64,000 nt of DNA from Malachius bipustulatus. Lineage: Eukaryota; Arthropoda; Insecta; Coleoptera; Melyridae. Location: the NCBI GenBank assembly GCA_910589415.1, contig OU342633.1, forward strand, positions 37,826,210 through 37,890,209, written 5' to 3'. Below are positions 33,133 through 46,278 of this stretch, piece by piece (the first letter of the stretch is position 1; every line of letters starts with the position of its first letter). A program made the position numbers and the translations under genes. The notes under the pieces were generated by a model. That model was not told where the DNA came from. It saw only the letters and a program-made list of their open reading frames with translations, and ran no database searches.

Positions 33133-35670
33133 TTTTTAAACTATTTTTATGCTCTCGTTTGAACGTAAGTCCTGCAACTGAATAATCAATTATATGTATA
33201 TTACTTATGCCTAGATAACTATATGGTTTTTTTTCATGAAATGTAACCCATCATTAAAAAAAAAACCTTACGGGCTTGAAACTTAATATAGCAATAAACA
33301 TTCGAAGTTTATTCTGATTGGTGATTGAAAATCGATCAAATTATTGATTTAAAGGTGAAAGAAAAGCTAACACATTATTATTAGACTACCGGGAAAATGT
33401 GAAGCATCAACGCGATCTATTTGTTTTTTTAATTTGTTGTTAATTCCCATTCTTGCATTCAAAGCCAAAGTTCATTAAACACAAAATTTTTGGTCCTTCG
33501 AGAAACGAAAGCAGTTATCAACTTTTTTCATGTTGTGAAACTTTAATGTTACGAAAAATTTCAAGTTGAAATTGCGATTCCTTGTCAATAACTATCAGAA
33601 GGGGTTGAAAATTGGAAATTGAAAACTGAAAAACCAGGTTTTCCATTGTACATTTTTGTGAGTAGTTTCAAAGTTGCAATTTGAAAAAACCCCTTTTAAA
33701 ACCTGACCCTCTCCAAACCATTTTATTCGTTTGAATTTTTCTTGAAAAATGTACCGTTTTTGACGAAATAAATAAAATACAAGTCATCATGTAATTAACA
33801 ATATTCAAAAATATCATATTTTATTTATTTGCTCAAAATCGGTGCACTTTATTAATAAATAAAAAATTAAAATGCTTCGGATTGAGTCAGTCTGTGAAAG
33901 GTCATTTTTCAAACTACAGTTTGTACAACTCCACAAAAATGAACAATGGAAAACTCATTAAGAGTTGAATTTTCAACCCCCCTGAGGGTGAGAGAGATGA
34001 ATAAGAATATGGGTGATGATGAAAAGGGTTTAATTAAGTAAAGTTACCATGGAAAATATTATTCTTTTATGTTTTTTCAGATCTGGGAAAGTAAATTCAA
34101 GCCTTATTTTAGCCTGCCCCGTTGAAAAGTGTAACTTCGAGTGATGACGTTTTGTTTTAAACAATTTTGTATGAAAAACCGCTGCTAGTTTTTGACAAGA
34201 CCTTGAAATTTTTCACAATGATAATGAATCACCCTGTACCTATAATACATAGCTATAAGTGATCATTTTAAATTCTAATTTATAGTTTATCAAAAACTTA
34301 TTCTTTGTTTATCCATTTAATATGTAAGATGTACCTAGTTAGTTCACTTAGCGCAAAGAGCCTCATGAACTAACTCATCTGCGTGCATAATATACAACTT
34401 TACCCACTTGTAAATGTTAATAAATATCATATTCAACTATTAAACTATTTAACTATCATTATGCATACCTACACTGCCGGACTGACAACTTCAGTATTGG
34501 TATAACCCTAACTGTGAGGATTAACAAATCGTACGGTTGATATGATGATAAACCGAAACATTGTAAACTCTGAAGGTTTAGTAAGAATTTTACTTTATTT
34601 TTCTAATGACTTACATGTAATGTTTATCGATCAACAAACTGGAAATGAGATCAAAGTGCTTAAATATAATTGCCAATAATGTTACCTGGACGGTAGCTAG
34701 ACCCATTACCCTCAAATGAAATTTTACAAAGTATTAATTTATAAATTCATAACTTTTCAACTATACCTACGGTATATGGTATTCATTAAAGATAAACATT
34801 CAGGAAGTTACGTATTCCGTAATGAAGTTAATTATTTTCTTAGATATGTACATACAATAAAATAAATAACTTATGAGCTAACAGAAACTGAAATAACGAA
34901 AGAAATACACATAACAATAACAGTACATAGCAGCTATTAAAATAACAAGAGAGAAAACTTTTTTAACCCGAGACAATGATGTAGGTATTACCTACAGGGT
35001 AGGTAGTTCATTAAAGGGAGTTTTTTACAAATTTGGTATTGTTGGATTCATACAAATGTATAGAATCCAAAAATATCATAATATATAGGGTGTCCCATTT
35101 AAAAATAAAAAGTTGGTAACATTTCCGGAAAAACCGGATGTGGGAAAAAATTCAATTTTCTGCTAAAACGTGCGCTCTATCGAGGATATGCGACGTACCA
35201 AATTTCAAAAAATTATCTTCAAAAATAAAGAAAAAAAAGGGGGTGTACCATGCCTGTGACACACACTGTATATCTGTGTTCAATTGTTTTTCTGTTTTCA
35301 CCATTTTAATAAGCGACAAAAATTCTTCATGTAAACTGACTTTATAGCTCCAATAATAATAATGAAGCTACCAATGGTGAACAGAAAAAAATTGAGAATA
35401 GGAGATTTTTCATCACCCTGTATACATATTCACTTCACGCTCATGAACCCTTCTGATCGCCATTAACATGATTGAATTTCAGCAATCTTAAACGTAGGAT
35501 GATTCCCATTTGATCCGTGCGAAGGCCAAACTCTAAAAATTCATAAAATCAACTTTACTGGCAGATATCTACAGTTGGGCGAAAGATATTCATCTGCGAT
35601 TTTTATAACACCTTAAGAATATAATTCTCTTTTCCACTATCTAAAAATGAATATAAAGTCTGTACACTGA
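33133..35670. other. Upstream region of OR-1 with fold-back FB6
   Basis: 33133-34820 is the 5' flank of OR-1 and matches the OR-2 flank 49667-50450 in blocks (GTAAGTCCTGCAACT at 33163 and 49702). No convincing TATA box was identified. 34820-35670 holds no gene; ATAGGGTGTCCCATT at 35086 and CACCCTGTATAC at 35414 are fold-back-type ends without clear arms. Confidence 0.5.
33598..33985. mobile_element. Fold-back FB6
   Basis: GGGGTTGAAAATTGG (33601) with GGTTTTCCATTGTACATTTT (33637) is mirrored by AAAATGAACAATGGAAAACT (33935) and AATTTTCAACCCCCC (33967). The centre near 33800 has AATAAATAAAATA mirrored by TATTTTATTTATTT. Confidence 0.65.
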
Positions 35671-36525
35671 AGCTTTATTCGGGTTTCATTTCTTGAATCG
35701 TTCAAGAACCGTCCTGGGATTGCGCAGAACTAGTTGCGCAATCGTGCAGTTCTAGGAACCGTTCTCGGATTGTCCTGGAAGTGTCCGCGACTTCACAAAA
35801 CTCGAACAATTCCGAACTGTTATAAATCTTGTAAATGGAAATCTTTAAAAGAAGAAGAACTTAGAACCTAACCCTACTTTTCAATATGTAAAATTCAAAT
35901 AAAAAACGCAAAGCAAAGCATATACTGCTCAACTTTTCTTTTAGTGAGAAAAGCGCTTTTGTTTGCGACACGCAAAACACAGTTTATTTATGTCTTTGTT
36001 TATAATTTTTGTGAATTTACTCAATTTTCTGATAATCCAACCAGTACCTAGGTAGGTATATACTTAATAATGGAAAGTTCATCTTGCTCTTCCGAAGAGT
36101 TCTGATGAGGATAATGATGAATTGAAAAGGATATTTTGTATGTAGTCATCCATTATTACCTAGGTATGCCTATTACCAATTACTTATCTAATAATTAACC
36201 TGATCAATAATAGTAAAAACAAAACAACAAGTCCAAGATCAACAAACGCCAGCGAGTACCGTCCTACCGTCGTCGTGTATCGTGTAAAATGAAAATGGGC
36301 ATGCGTGAATTGACAATCCGAAATCAGTTCTTACTCCAGAGCGAGGACTGGTTTGGACGGTTCTTGAACGGTTCTAAAACGGTCCTGAGTTAAACCAAAA
36401 CAGAGAACTTCTGTCTCAGAACTAGTTCAGGATTAGTTCTACAAAACCCGAACGCATGAATTTCGACTGCGCAAACTCCTGACAGTCCTAGAACAGTAAT
36501 AGCAAAAACCCGAAGAAAGCTTGAG
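35670..36525. mobile_element. Inverted-repeat element FB7
   Basis: Ends AGCTTTATTCGGGTTT (35673) and AAACCCGAAGAAAGCTT (36507) are inverted. Inside are many GTTC-A-GAACCGT words (CAAGAACCGTCC, CGGTTCTTGAACGG). No coding potential seen. Confidence 0.55.
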
Positions 36526-37687
36526 AGTTGTCTGTTGTGAGAACTAAGGATACATCATCTCGTTATGTTTCTTACTCCTTCTATTGCATTGCATAGTCAA
36601 TCGAGTTAAAATGGGACGTATTGTCAGAAATACGTTTGAATCGTCAGCAATTCTAAAAAGATGAGCGAGAGTGAGACGGAAGTATCGACTCGCGTCTTGA
36701 TACGCTTAGATTGATACGATATTACGATCAGATTGTCGTCGCTACTATCAGTACTGTCAGTGTCAGCGGTAAATATACTAATAAAGGTTTGTATTGTGAT
36801 TTGAAACGTTTTTAATACGAAATTAGCAGAATTACCTGTGTCCTGTGATAAACTATAAGTAACTTATTATAATTGCTCGAATGCCTAAAAATCTATGTCC
36901 TTGTTTTGCCTGGGAAACGATTGAACTCCCTAGTACGTGGTCTTGTGGTTAAATTGCTGCAATATTTTACTTGCAAATAAGAAAACGGAGGTGTTATTCT
37001 TTCTTTTAAACGGCAACCAGCAGGTAGGTGACATGATATTTCTATCATGATGATAACAATAATTATTATGATTCTTATTCACTTGCATTATATAATATTT
37101 GTTATCAAAAAGTTGCAAGGCTCTACTTCGTCAATAACTTGTCGAAATAATATATTTATAGGATATTCATTATTCCTCAACACACGCCACTGACACGAAC
37201 TGCGATACCACATCTGGTTCGATTTAGAAATAAGTGTACGATTCAAATCGAATTAAATGAAATTGTTTAGTCAGAATCAGTGTGGCATGACAACGGACAA
37301 CTCTCAGTGTACAGAGAGTATATGTATATATAAAAAATTTGACGTACTCTCACCACTTTATTTTTGAGGTTATGACAAAAAGTTTTGATAAAAAAAATCC
37401 AAATTAGTTGGGGATTAGACTACATGTGTTTTAAATACACTCTTAATTGAAACATACGAAGAAACTACCCATTTTCCATTCTGCCATAGTTAACTTATTA
37501 CGCCCCCTAACGGTAGTTTTAGGAGCTCAATAATATTTTCCAGCGATTTTTTGGGGTCATTTTCCTCCTAAAAAATTTTATCCTAAAGCTGTGTGACGAG
37601 CCGTTCCTGAGATATGGTTGGCGTCCTTTCTTAGTGGCCCACCCGGTATATTACTGATATAATACCTATAAGACAGGAGAAAAACAC
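36526..37687. other. Spacer between duplication units, no gene recognised
   Basis: No conserved reading frame. Contains the AT-rich piece 37080-37160 and the stretch TCATTTTCCTCC-AAAAAA near 37558. Confidence 0.4.
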
Positions 37688-38000
37688 TCCTGAAGACATG
37701 GATGGCCATTTTTCTCTTATTGGAGCTCATCGGAATGCCCTACCAGCAAATGCAATTCCCCTTCTTCAGTAAAAGACCAGCAAGTTACTTAAACCTTGAA
37801 TTCACATATGGAATTCCGGGATCTATAATAAGTAGCAACATCTCTCTTGGTGGCTGCAACTACGAGTACTAACAATTTGAAGTTAAAATTCTATGAATAC
37901 GATTTGACAAGTTACTGGGAAGTGCTTGCATTTTCTGGTAGGGCATGCCGATGAGCTCCAATAAGAGCGAAATGACCATCCAAGTCTTCAGCAGTATTTT
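37688..38000. mobile_element. Fold-back FB8, ~310 bp
   Basis: CTGAAGACATGGATGGCCAT (37692) and TTATTGGAGCTCATCGGAAT (37718) are mirrored by GCCGATGAGCTCCAATAAGA (37947) and ATGACCATCCAAGTCTTCAG (37972). The spacer is about 150 bases. Confidence 0.75.
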
Positions 38001-40109
38001 TCCTGTCTTTGGCATTAGATCAGTAATGAACATGAGCCTAGAACCCACGATTTCCTATTTGGTACATGTTTATATTTATATATGTGCAAACAACTACATA
38101 GGTAGGTACTTAAACAGTCAGAGCAGCTTAATCATTTATTTCATAATACTTTTTCTACAGCTTGTGTATGACTACAGTTTTACAATATAATCAAACATTG
38201 TTAAATATTGCTTATAATAACACCAAAAGAAATAGAGAAATAATTATTGAAGCAATAATTATTGTTTAAAAACAAAACAAACACAATATTGTGCTTTTCT
38301 CAATAAATGAGCTCCATGGTGATCAGCAAAACAAAGCCAAGTAAGCAGGTCTGGAGTCACGGACATAGCTGTTTCGGTCTTATTTAACCTCTTCAGCGTG
38401 ACACACCAAACCAGCATAGATGTGTGCTGCCGAATGTCAAAGACAAGGAGTTCGTCCGTCTTATACAAATCAGTGGATTTTTATTCCGTGACTTGCAGGA
38501 CATAGCGACATCTACCGTTAGCGGTAATAACTACCAAACAACTACCAGCTATCACCTTCGTGAGACATTACTCCTCGTGCAGTTTTATATGCTGTGAGGA
38601 TTTGGCAAGTCTCCGAGGCAGCGCTAGCCTACAGCCGGCAGCTCCCTTTACCATTTTCCCATGTGTATTAATAATACCTACAGTGGGTTTGGTGCCAAAA
38701 AAAAACATGTTTAAATAATATGCTCGTTATTCTGGTTCTAAGGGTATATTGTATACATATACGTATTTTGTAGATTTACCATGTATTTTTTTTGATATGG
38801 TAAGTTGATGACCCTAATAATTTACCAAATTTACCATGGTGAAACTCCTTTTTTTATTTCTTTGAGTGAGTTTCCTCACTCACGCATGAAACTGCTGACT
38901 GACTTTGGAACCAAATAGACTATGTTGTTACATTTTACATCCAAACTTTCAATAACATCTTTCTGAACGACATCACCACCAGAGGAGTGTGTCCACCAAA
39001 TCGATGTCGCGTTATGGTTCAGTAAACGAATTTGTTTCTTATCCAAACTTCTTTCTGAAATTTCTTAGCAATATACCTCAGTACAAATTCACGATAATTT
39101 TTGGAATTACGATTCCCTAACAATTTGCATGACGAAAAAACATGTCAACAATTCGGAATTCTGAATTCCTTTCTTTTGAAAGGTCAAGGTCTTTGATTAC
39201 TTATAAAGTTGACTAAAACAAAGGATTTTAATTGTCTATTTTCTATTGCACAAAACTGTCTTTCTTGAAGATCTGGTAAGTTATAAAAAACTGGGAACTT
39301 TTTTCTGAAAGAAGCCACATTTTTCAAACATTGTTGTTTGGAATCCAAAGTTGGTCAACGTCTTTGAGGCCCCAGAAAAATTTCCTTGTGAATTTTTCAC
39401 GTAAAAATTTCACGTTTTGAATATGCTTGGATCCTCTATCATTGTTCTCTAATTCTACCTCCTTATCTAACTCTACGACACATTAAAGCTCTTCATATAT
39501 TTTTTCTAACTTAGAATAAAGCAGTTCATAATAATAACACCTTAATCTAAGTGTGCACAATACAGAAATTATTCACACTAATATTGAATGTGCCGCTTCT
39601 AGTTCCTCTTGCGACTCCTCTTGTGTTATCTTTCTTTTTTATTTACATTTTATATTACTTGCAGAAGAGTCACAGGCAATACAGTAATAATTGAATTAGC
39701 TGTGAAATACCGTTTACGCAAAACCAAAGATACATCATGTAGAACGTTTACTTCAATATTTTCAACAGCATCGCAAAATAGGAATATGCACCTTTATAGA
39801 TCTATTCAAAAAAATTATATTAGTTAATATGATACTGATGAGTGTTATAATAATTGAATTCCTTTTACCTCAAGAAGTGAAAACAATGAGAGCAATATCA
39901 TATCGCCTGCTTGTAGAGCTAACGGTTTTTCTGAAGCTACCAACATTGCTAAGACCAATTTTTTGTTCCTTTCGCTCAAGTTGTACCATTTTATGTTGTA
40001 AATTGTATTCCTCAACTTGTTGCCCTAAAAAGTCAATCAAATTTTTAAAAAACAACAAAAAATGCGGGTAGATATTTCATGTATTTCAAATGGTTAATAG
40101 AGAATTACT

Positions 40110-40905
40110 GACAGAGAAATACTGACAGACAGTCAAGCAGCCATAAAAACGCTGATCTCTCCTGTCATCAGCTATAAAATGGCATGTAATTACCTACAAA
40201 AACTCAACAAACTAAGCAAAGAAAACAAAATTTACCTCAAATGGATACCAGGTCACACTGGGATTGAGAAAACGAACGTGCCCCCTCGTTGACAATAAAA
40301 GGAGCAGCAGCTGCCTTCATAGGACCAGAGCCATTCAGTGGCCGTGAAGACACGTTCTTAAAAGCAGAACTCCAAAAGGAAGAAGGTAAACTGAGAGAAG
40401 TCCATTGGGAAAACCTCTCAGGCTTGAGGCAATCCAAAGAGCTCCTCGGAACTTTAACCGAGAAAGGTCAAGAAAACTCTTGACCCTCAACAAAGGAAGC
40501 CTCAGAATGCTAACGGGATTCCTAACAGGTCATTGCAAGCTCAATGAATACCTAAAGAAACTTGTCATAGAAAAAGATGGCAAAAACGAGACGCCTCGTC
40601 ACCTATTGATGAAGTGCGGACAACACCAGCTCAACGGGGGAGCTCTACCCAGCCTCGATCTCGTTCAAATCCTGAAATTCCTAAGGGAAACGGAATCATA
40701 GTGGCTGTTGCAATGAAAGGAATACACACCAGAGTAAAGAACACGAACAGCGTTCTATGTGAGCATAGACTCCAGTTGATCACTGGCATTTTTCGTTTCT
40801 GCATTGAACTACCAACCTTAGAGGCAAGAATACCTACTATGAAAGCACCATATTATATGGCATGGGCAACAGAGAAAACTTTGCGAGATGTTTTTCTCGA
40901 GTGAG
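40110..40905 (+). pseudogene. LINE RNase H and C-terminal relic, OR-2 intron 4
   Basis: Plus-strand frames give LTDSQAAIKTLISPVISYKM, KIYLKWIPGHTGIE (RNase H W-PGH-GI block), then KGAAAAFIGPEPFSG, LLTLNKGSLRMLTGFLTGHC, KLNEYLKKL, NETPRHLLMKC and ILKFLRETES. This is the order RNase H, GHC-LN-HL motif, ETP-HLL--C seen at the C-terminus of Jockey/R1-like LINEs. Frameshifts occur near 40275, 40440 and 40700. The downstream part 40760-40905 is also present in OR-1 intron 4. Confidence 0.75.
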
Positions 40906-41078
40906 TAAGCTCCAACTAAATTATTTTCGCATTACCTTACATTACATTACAGTTAGTAGGTATGTAGGTATTATACTTACTTCTATATATACTATATATA
41001 GTTATATTATATATATAGTATATTATATATACTATATTAAGTGTTAGACAGTTATACAGTTATAGATGCTTGATTTGG

Positions 41079-41530
41079 ATGTATGAAAGAGAAAACATTG
41101 AATCGCAAACTAATACGCACAACATAGATACAAGATTTGCCGACTACCCGAGAGCTCCATTCCTCCGTAGGTCTGGATATCAAAGATTTATGATATATTA
41201 CGGACCGAAATTGTTCAACTCACTGCAGCCTGAAATTAAAATCATAAAAAATAAAATAAAGTACAAAAAAAGTATACTTGGATATATATTCGCCAATTAC
41301 ACTCGAATAAATAACACATTTCAACAGTTATAGACATGTGTGATGAACTGTCAGTGGCTCGACTCTCTTCCTCACATCAAAATAAAGTCAGAAATTGTCA
41401 CTACAAAATAATATAGAATAAATTAAGACATTTCCCAAACACAAACTTTGTTTAGCTGGGAAATAAATAGTACTTGTTAAAATTATATTGTTGTGAATGA
41501 ATGAATTGCAATAAACAATAAACAATAAAC
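41079..41530 (+). pseudogene. LINE 3' end with (CAATAAA)n tail abutting OR-2 exon 4
   Basis: The plus frame NTHNIDTRFADYPRAPFLRR followed by FMIYYGPKLFNSLQPEIKII and a stop at 41333 resembles the C-terminus of CR1-like LINE ORF2 proteins (NTR...RS-F-YRGPKLYNSLP-EIK). About 150 bases of 3' UTR follow, ending AATGAATTGCAATAAACAAT with three AATAAAC units at 41511-41530. The tail ends exactly at the base next to OR-2 exon 4. A short AT-rich palindromic tract (40980-41040) precedes it. Confidence 0.65.
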
Positions 41531-41577
41531 TTCATTTATGGATAATTGACATATGCTCTCCAAAGCTGATAAGCTTA

Positions 41578-42429
41578 AGGCGGGTTCTCATTAGTCAACT
41601 AAATTGATCAATATAATTGATTCTATGCCATTGAAATAAAACAGATTAATATGAACATTCATTCAACGATATTGTTCAATAATATTGCGCTTCAATCAAA
41701 GTGAAAGGCGTTTCTACTTTTGGTTGATCAACGGAACTGATTCAATGAAACTGAACAGTGCTGGACTATGAGAACATGCTCTGTCAGTCACGTTGAATTG
41801 AGTTTTGAGGTTAAATTTTGTTCTCGTCGAAAATCAAACCAAACTGTAAATATTTGGTGTGAAAAATGTCCAATTTAAATGGAGGGATAACCATATGTCA
41901 AAGTTTCTTGGTTTTTGGGCACTCTGTACAGCGCACTCAGAGATGGAAAAGAATCTCCTGTAGCTAAATATCTTAAAACTACTTGTAATTTTAGTCTTGC
42001 TGGAAGAGCGTCTCTCAATAAAGTTTTTTTTTTCTATATGGCGATACTTTCTGTAAAAGTTCTTCAAATTTTTCTTCGCCCATTCTTAAATGGTTTTTAT
42101 ATGTAGGTATCCAAGTCATCTCTAGCCAATTCCACTAACAGTTTTACTGAAGCACCTTCATATCTCGTCTTAAGATCCATGGTCTCACCCACCAACGACG
42201 AGGTTTCCTCTTTTTCCTGTTTCTGATTACGTTTTTCAAGTACTCACACACAATACGAACTCCAGCACGAGCAATTTTCTTCTTTGCAGCCATTTTTAAA
42301 ATTGACGCTTTCTAGACTGAATATTCAACTTCCTTGAAATAATATGAACGAATTTCACATTGAAATCAATGCTCAATTGCATAGAATCAATGATATTGAT
42401 CAATGAAGTTGACTAATGAGAACCCGCCT
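41578..42429 (-). mobile_element. PIF/Harbinger element inserted in OR-2 exon 4
   Basis: Both ends begin AGGCGGGTTCTCATTAGTCA, and the inverted termini match with few differences for about 55 bases. It is flanked by TTA on each side (41575-41577, 42430-42432), the TWA-type 3-bp duplication of PIF/Harbinger. OR-1 exon 4 gives the uninterrupted site. On the minus strand decayed frames show RRWWVRPWILRR, NHLRMGEEKFEELL and LPARLKLQVVLRYLATGDSF followed by LSALYRVPK, the N-terminal half of a Harbinger nuclease. Stops, frameshifts and loss of the catalytic half make it non-autonomous. Confidence 0.88.
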
Positions 42430-43317
42430 TTATAAGCCAACCGACAAAATTCATTATTGATTGAAAGTTAGGATCCTGAAAAAAAATTTATATGAATTGA
42501 AATGTTAAATTCATATTAATTATTAGGTTTATATGTTTTTATTCACAATAATGATCAACAATTTTTCGATTTTAAAATTATAAAAGATCTTTACTCCTTG
42601 TATATTTTTGCAGTTACCGAAAGATTTTATAACAATATTGTAAATTTTAAGCGCTCTGATATGACGATTTTGGAAGAAAATTTGGTTCATTAATAAATAA
42701 ACGGAAATACTTTCAGAGTAAAACGAGTTAGGTACTCGTAAGATCAAAAGTATAGCTTGGCATATTCGATCATTTTCCAATAAAAAACCATCGATCGATG
42801 ATGAAGGTTTTCCACCTTAATGACTTGGTATTTCAGGTAAGTATTACGATATGGTATAATAGAAAATAATATCGACTAGATGCTTACCTCAACTAGGTAA
42901 ATAGCGAAAAACGCAAGCAAAAGTCCAGCAAAGTAATAATGCACCAACATCATGTACTTCAAGTCTACATTTATATTTGCAAATCTTCTGCAAAAGAGGT
43001 TGTTAAAATATAAAAATAAGCATTAAGTACATTTTTCTCTATAAAGCATTTATGTCATGTCCTTGGAACTTTCCCATCCTTTCGAACCTAAAGATTTTCA
43101 ATTGATACGACTTTTCTGCTAAGAAGATAACGTTTCACCAATCCAGAAGCAAGAGAGTTTACAATAATAATTTTCTTGATGTAGGTACCTCTCTATATGA
43201 ATTTTAATGTTTCTAACAAAAACGACTATAAAACTTACTCAAAATTTTGTGTTATTACATTATTTACCTACTTACTTATAGCCTAGTCCGACAATACTCT
43301 CATTAACATTCATTTAT

Positions 43318-43743
43318 ACAGGGTGTTTCAAAACATGTGTCGGAAAATGAAAAGAGTAATTCCTTGGACTTTCTGAGAAAAAAAGGTTCCATTAACAGGG
43401 ATCTAGTGATACTAGATGTCAAAAAAAATTATCAGTTCTTTCACGATATCTCAGGAACTGTTCGAGATATAAAACTGAATTTTTGTACACATCTTACTAT
43501 TGACAAAAGCTACTATTTTTTAATGCTAACTAAATTTTTTGCCAGAATATTTACGAAAACGGTAACGTTCTGAATTAAACATATCTGCTTTAATTTTACA
43601 GAAATCCATATAATTGAAGGAAAAGCTAATAAGAGAAAAAACACGCTATAGCGTACCTACTCATGTTCTTAGAAACTTTTTTCTTAGAATGAGGCAGGGA
43701 ATTTCATCTTTCATTTCTCTACACATGTTTTGAACCACCCTAC
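43318..43743. mobile_element. Fold-back element in OR-2 intron 2
   Basis: Left end TACAGGGTGTTTCAAAACAT, right end reverse-complemented TAGGGTGGTTCAAAACATGT; about 24 bases of terminal match and further mirrored words (AATGAAAAGAG, CTTTCATTT). OR-1 intron 2 has the unoccupied sequence CATCCATTTATATTTTTTTC near 29707, so the insertion followed the duplication. Confidence 0.75.
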
Positions 43744-44369
43744 ATATTTTTGTCTCTTTTCATAATATGTAATAAAGTAGGTACATAAGTAGTTACTTAC
43801 TGCAGAGCAGCACCTTGTCTTCCTATGCATGTCTTTAAGAACGAATAAACTTCTGCCTCTTCTGTTGGAAACTCCGTCTTGATTGCATGCCTTAAATTGG
43901 CAATTTCGATAATCAATTGTTCCAAGTAGTAAAGGATAAATACTACCAAGTTGATGAATAAGTAAAAAGAGAAAAACAGTGAAATGCACTGAAATAAAAT
44001 AATAATTTGCTGTATGGGAAACGTCTCATAATCGAAAGGCAAATAAATTGGCAGAACAAAGCCGCATGTCTCGCCGAGGAACTCCTCTTGACTGGACCTC
44101 TTCCGACAGTTTTCCAAATCCCACGTTTTGACGCTCACTGATCCAATAAGGAGCGTGATAAGCGCAATTTTGATTAGTCTTATTATTAATATGTAATTGA
44201 GTTTATTACTGTCTCTTGTTTTTCTTACATATTTTCGAAAATTTTTAACAACTATCTTCATATTCGACAAATACATGATAAGAATTATTGTGTGACAGAC
44301 GTATGCAAGTACAAGACAAAGATCGAACATTAAATATGAAGTATCATCTAAAAAAGATAGTTTAGTCAA

Positions 44370-46068
44370 AAATTTTAATTTTATAGGTAAAGTAGAATTC
44401 GGTCTAAATAGTCACATTCAAGGTCACTATCATAATAATTTCCTGACCAATTTTGACACAAAATAACAAATCTTTCAGAAAACATCAAACATTTATTTTA
44501 ATCAGATTATATGGTAAGTTTTTAACTCTCATCAGTTTTCCTCTGTAACTTATAATAATTAATTCGCAAAGCCCGTGATACACTAAAGAAACACGACCGA
44601 GTTTTTGAGAGCCACTGACATCTGAAATCAGTTTATTCACGTCATGATAGTCTATCTTTATGTTTCACATTTATTCGCAATCCGCAAGAATAATCTTGTG
44701 GATTTTTTAATTGTGGGATGACTTATTTAGATATACTGATTTCTTCGCTATTGAAATGTTGTCAGTGGACGTGAGACTCATGAGAAGATGGAAATATTTT
44801 GAGCATGTGTGTTCTCAACTGATACTTGCGACTATTTAGATCGAATTCCACTAAAGGTGCCAGGTAGGTACTTATGTAGTCAGTATACCTACCTACGGAT
44901 ATCCACAAAAAATGTTTACAAATAACCACTTTGAGACGCGTAAGAATGATTATAAGTGCACAAGAATTTTAATTTTATCTTTACCCGTTTGCCAAATACA
45001 GCCCTTTAAGGGTACCGAATTAATTCGAATCGGCGAAACGCTCTACGATTGGCTTGACGTCACTGCCTCGCCGACAGATACCATGCATAACGCCGTAAAC
45101 CAGGCATTCTGCTTCGGTGTAGTGAGGTGTTTTACAATAAATTTGCACATTATAGACTCGAAATTTAAAAGTTTAGTTCAAAATATAAAATAACGATTAT
45201 GGAGGAATTTCAAAAGACCGACTCATATAGGTAGGTACTTTACAGACTGTCGATGTTACAATGGTATCTACAACTGACTTTTAATGAAATCTGCTAATTT
45301 AAATCTGCCCCAGACAGTTCAGTGGTTCTAAATCAAACCAGAAAATATAAAAGACTATACTATTTAAAATGAAACATTTTTTTCCTACGACCACTATACA
45401 AAACACTACTTTGCACATCGTTTTTTGTGCGCAAACTAGCAGATTTCTCACGTATCCAAAACTGTGCGACAAAGTGACATAACGCATAGCCAAAAATCGT
45501 TTCCGTACAGTTTTAATGTAAACAATAGTGATGGGGGGTAACTGAGAACTCAACTGTTACTTATTGTTAATGGAATAAATATTCATTTAAAGCTTCAAGG
45601 TAATAAAATAAACACAAATGGGATAACATATAGAACCCGAGAAGACTATAAAATAGGTATACTCATTATTATCTTGTGGCAGTAATTATTAAACTTTACG
45701 AGTTGATCGCTAATAACAGCATTGGTAGGGTTCAAATTCACGAACGTGATCGTGAAAATAACTCGCACACCTCTACCACCTACTAACTTCAATCGACGAC
45801 GCACAGCGCCTGCGTTGTGTAGAAGTTGCATATCAATGATATACTAACCTCTCTTAAATCATTGTTATTATCTACCACGTCTCCACACTCACGTCACTTA
45901 TTTTTAGTTTACACGGAGTCTAATAATAAATAATAATAATATTGTCGGTAGAATTCATTGATTTAACAGTATATAATAGTAATATTAAAAAGTCATTGGT
46001 AGAATTGAAAATAATATCTACCTAGGTAGTCTGAAAAAATAAACTTTAGTTAGGTACCTATCATTATA
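44370..46068. other. OR-2 intron 1, proximal part
   Basis: No exon. A plus-strand frame at 44912-45193 has no motif that I recognise and lies across a GC-richer patch (45005-45100) containing CGATTGGCTTGACGTCACTG; its origin is unclear. Confidence 0.4.
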
Positions 46069-46278
46069 ATGGATTGTAATTCCTCTGAATCTGAAGCAGA
46101 AAATACACCACCTGAAGACAGAAAACAAGCAGGTTTGTGTTCTTTGAATTTGCTACCTGTAGTTTCGAGAGAAAAATACGAATCTGCTTATAAACATTTC
46201 ATAAATTGGAGAAAAGGTCATAAAAGCAGAGCATTGTCAGAAAAAATAATTTATGTGTTAAATTTGTTAAATAATTAA
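46069..46278 (+). CDS. Short ORF resembling the N-terminus of a tyrosine-recombinase (Crypton-like) protein
   Basis: The 69-residue plus-strand ORF has an acidic start (MDCNSSESEAENTPPEDRKQ) followed by LLPVVSREKYESAYKHFINW and RKGHKSRALSE. This resembles the start of the SAM-like core-binding domain (LLP-KS---Y--AY--F--W) of tyrosine recombinases found in many insect genomes. The ORF stops where the domain should continue, so it is a truncated fragment. It lies antisense within OR-2 intron 1. A hairpin-forming stretch (GTGCGGAAAAGAAATTTCAC with GTGTGAATTGTGTTCCGCAC) follows at 46321-46363. No catalytic region is present. Confidence 0.45.
   Translation: MDCNSSESEAENTPPEDRKQAGLCSLNLLPVVSREKYESAYKHFINWRKGHKSRALSEKIIYVLNLLNN

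Larger units (their letters stand above)
15860..34820. repeat. Segmental duplication unit 1 (contains OR-1)
   Basis: Blocks of this region recur in the same order at 38675-50450. Examples are ACAGTGGATTTGGTGC (15865) with ACAGTGGGTTTGGTGCC (38680), AAAGGATTTTGATTG (17850) with AAAGGATTTTAATTG (39215), all six receptor exons, CAATCTAACATTTAGAAAAC (32343) with CAATCTAAAATTTGGAAAAC (48102), and AAACTGGAAATGAGATCAAA (34637) with AAACTGGAAATGTGATCAAA (50269). Unit 1 is longer mainly because of inserted transposons. Ends are approximate. Confidence 0.8.

Noticed and set aside
42529..42780. Minus-strand frame near OR-2 exon 3 that looked like a receptor C-terminus
   Set aside because: The true C-terminal exons were found at 40024-39748 with matching phase; this frame lies in intron 3 and only partly matches OR-1 intron 3.
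44912..45193. 93-codon plus frame in OR-2 intron 1
   Set aside because: No family resemblance or splice context; possibly part of an unidentified repeat.
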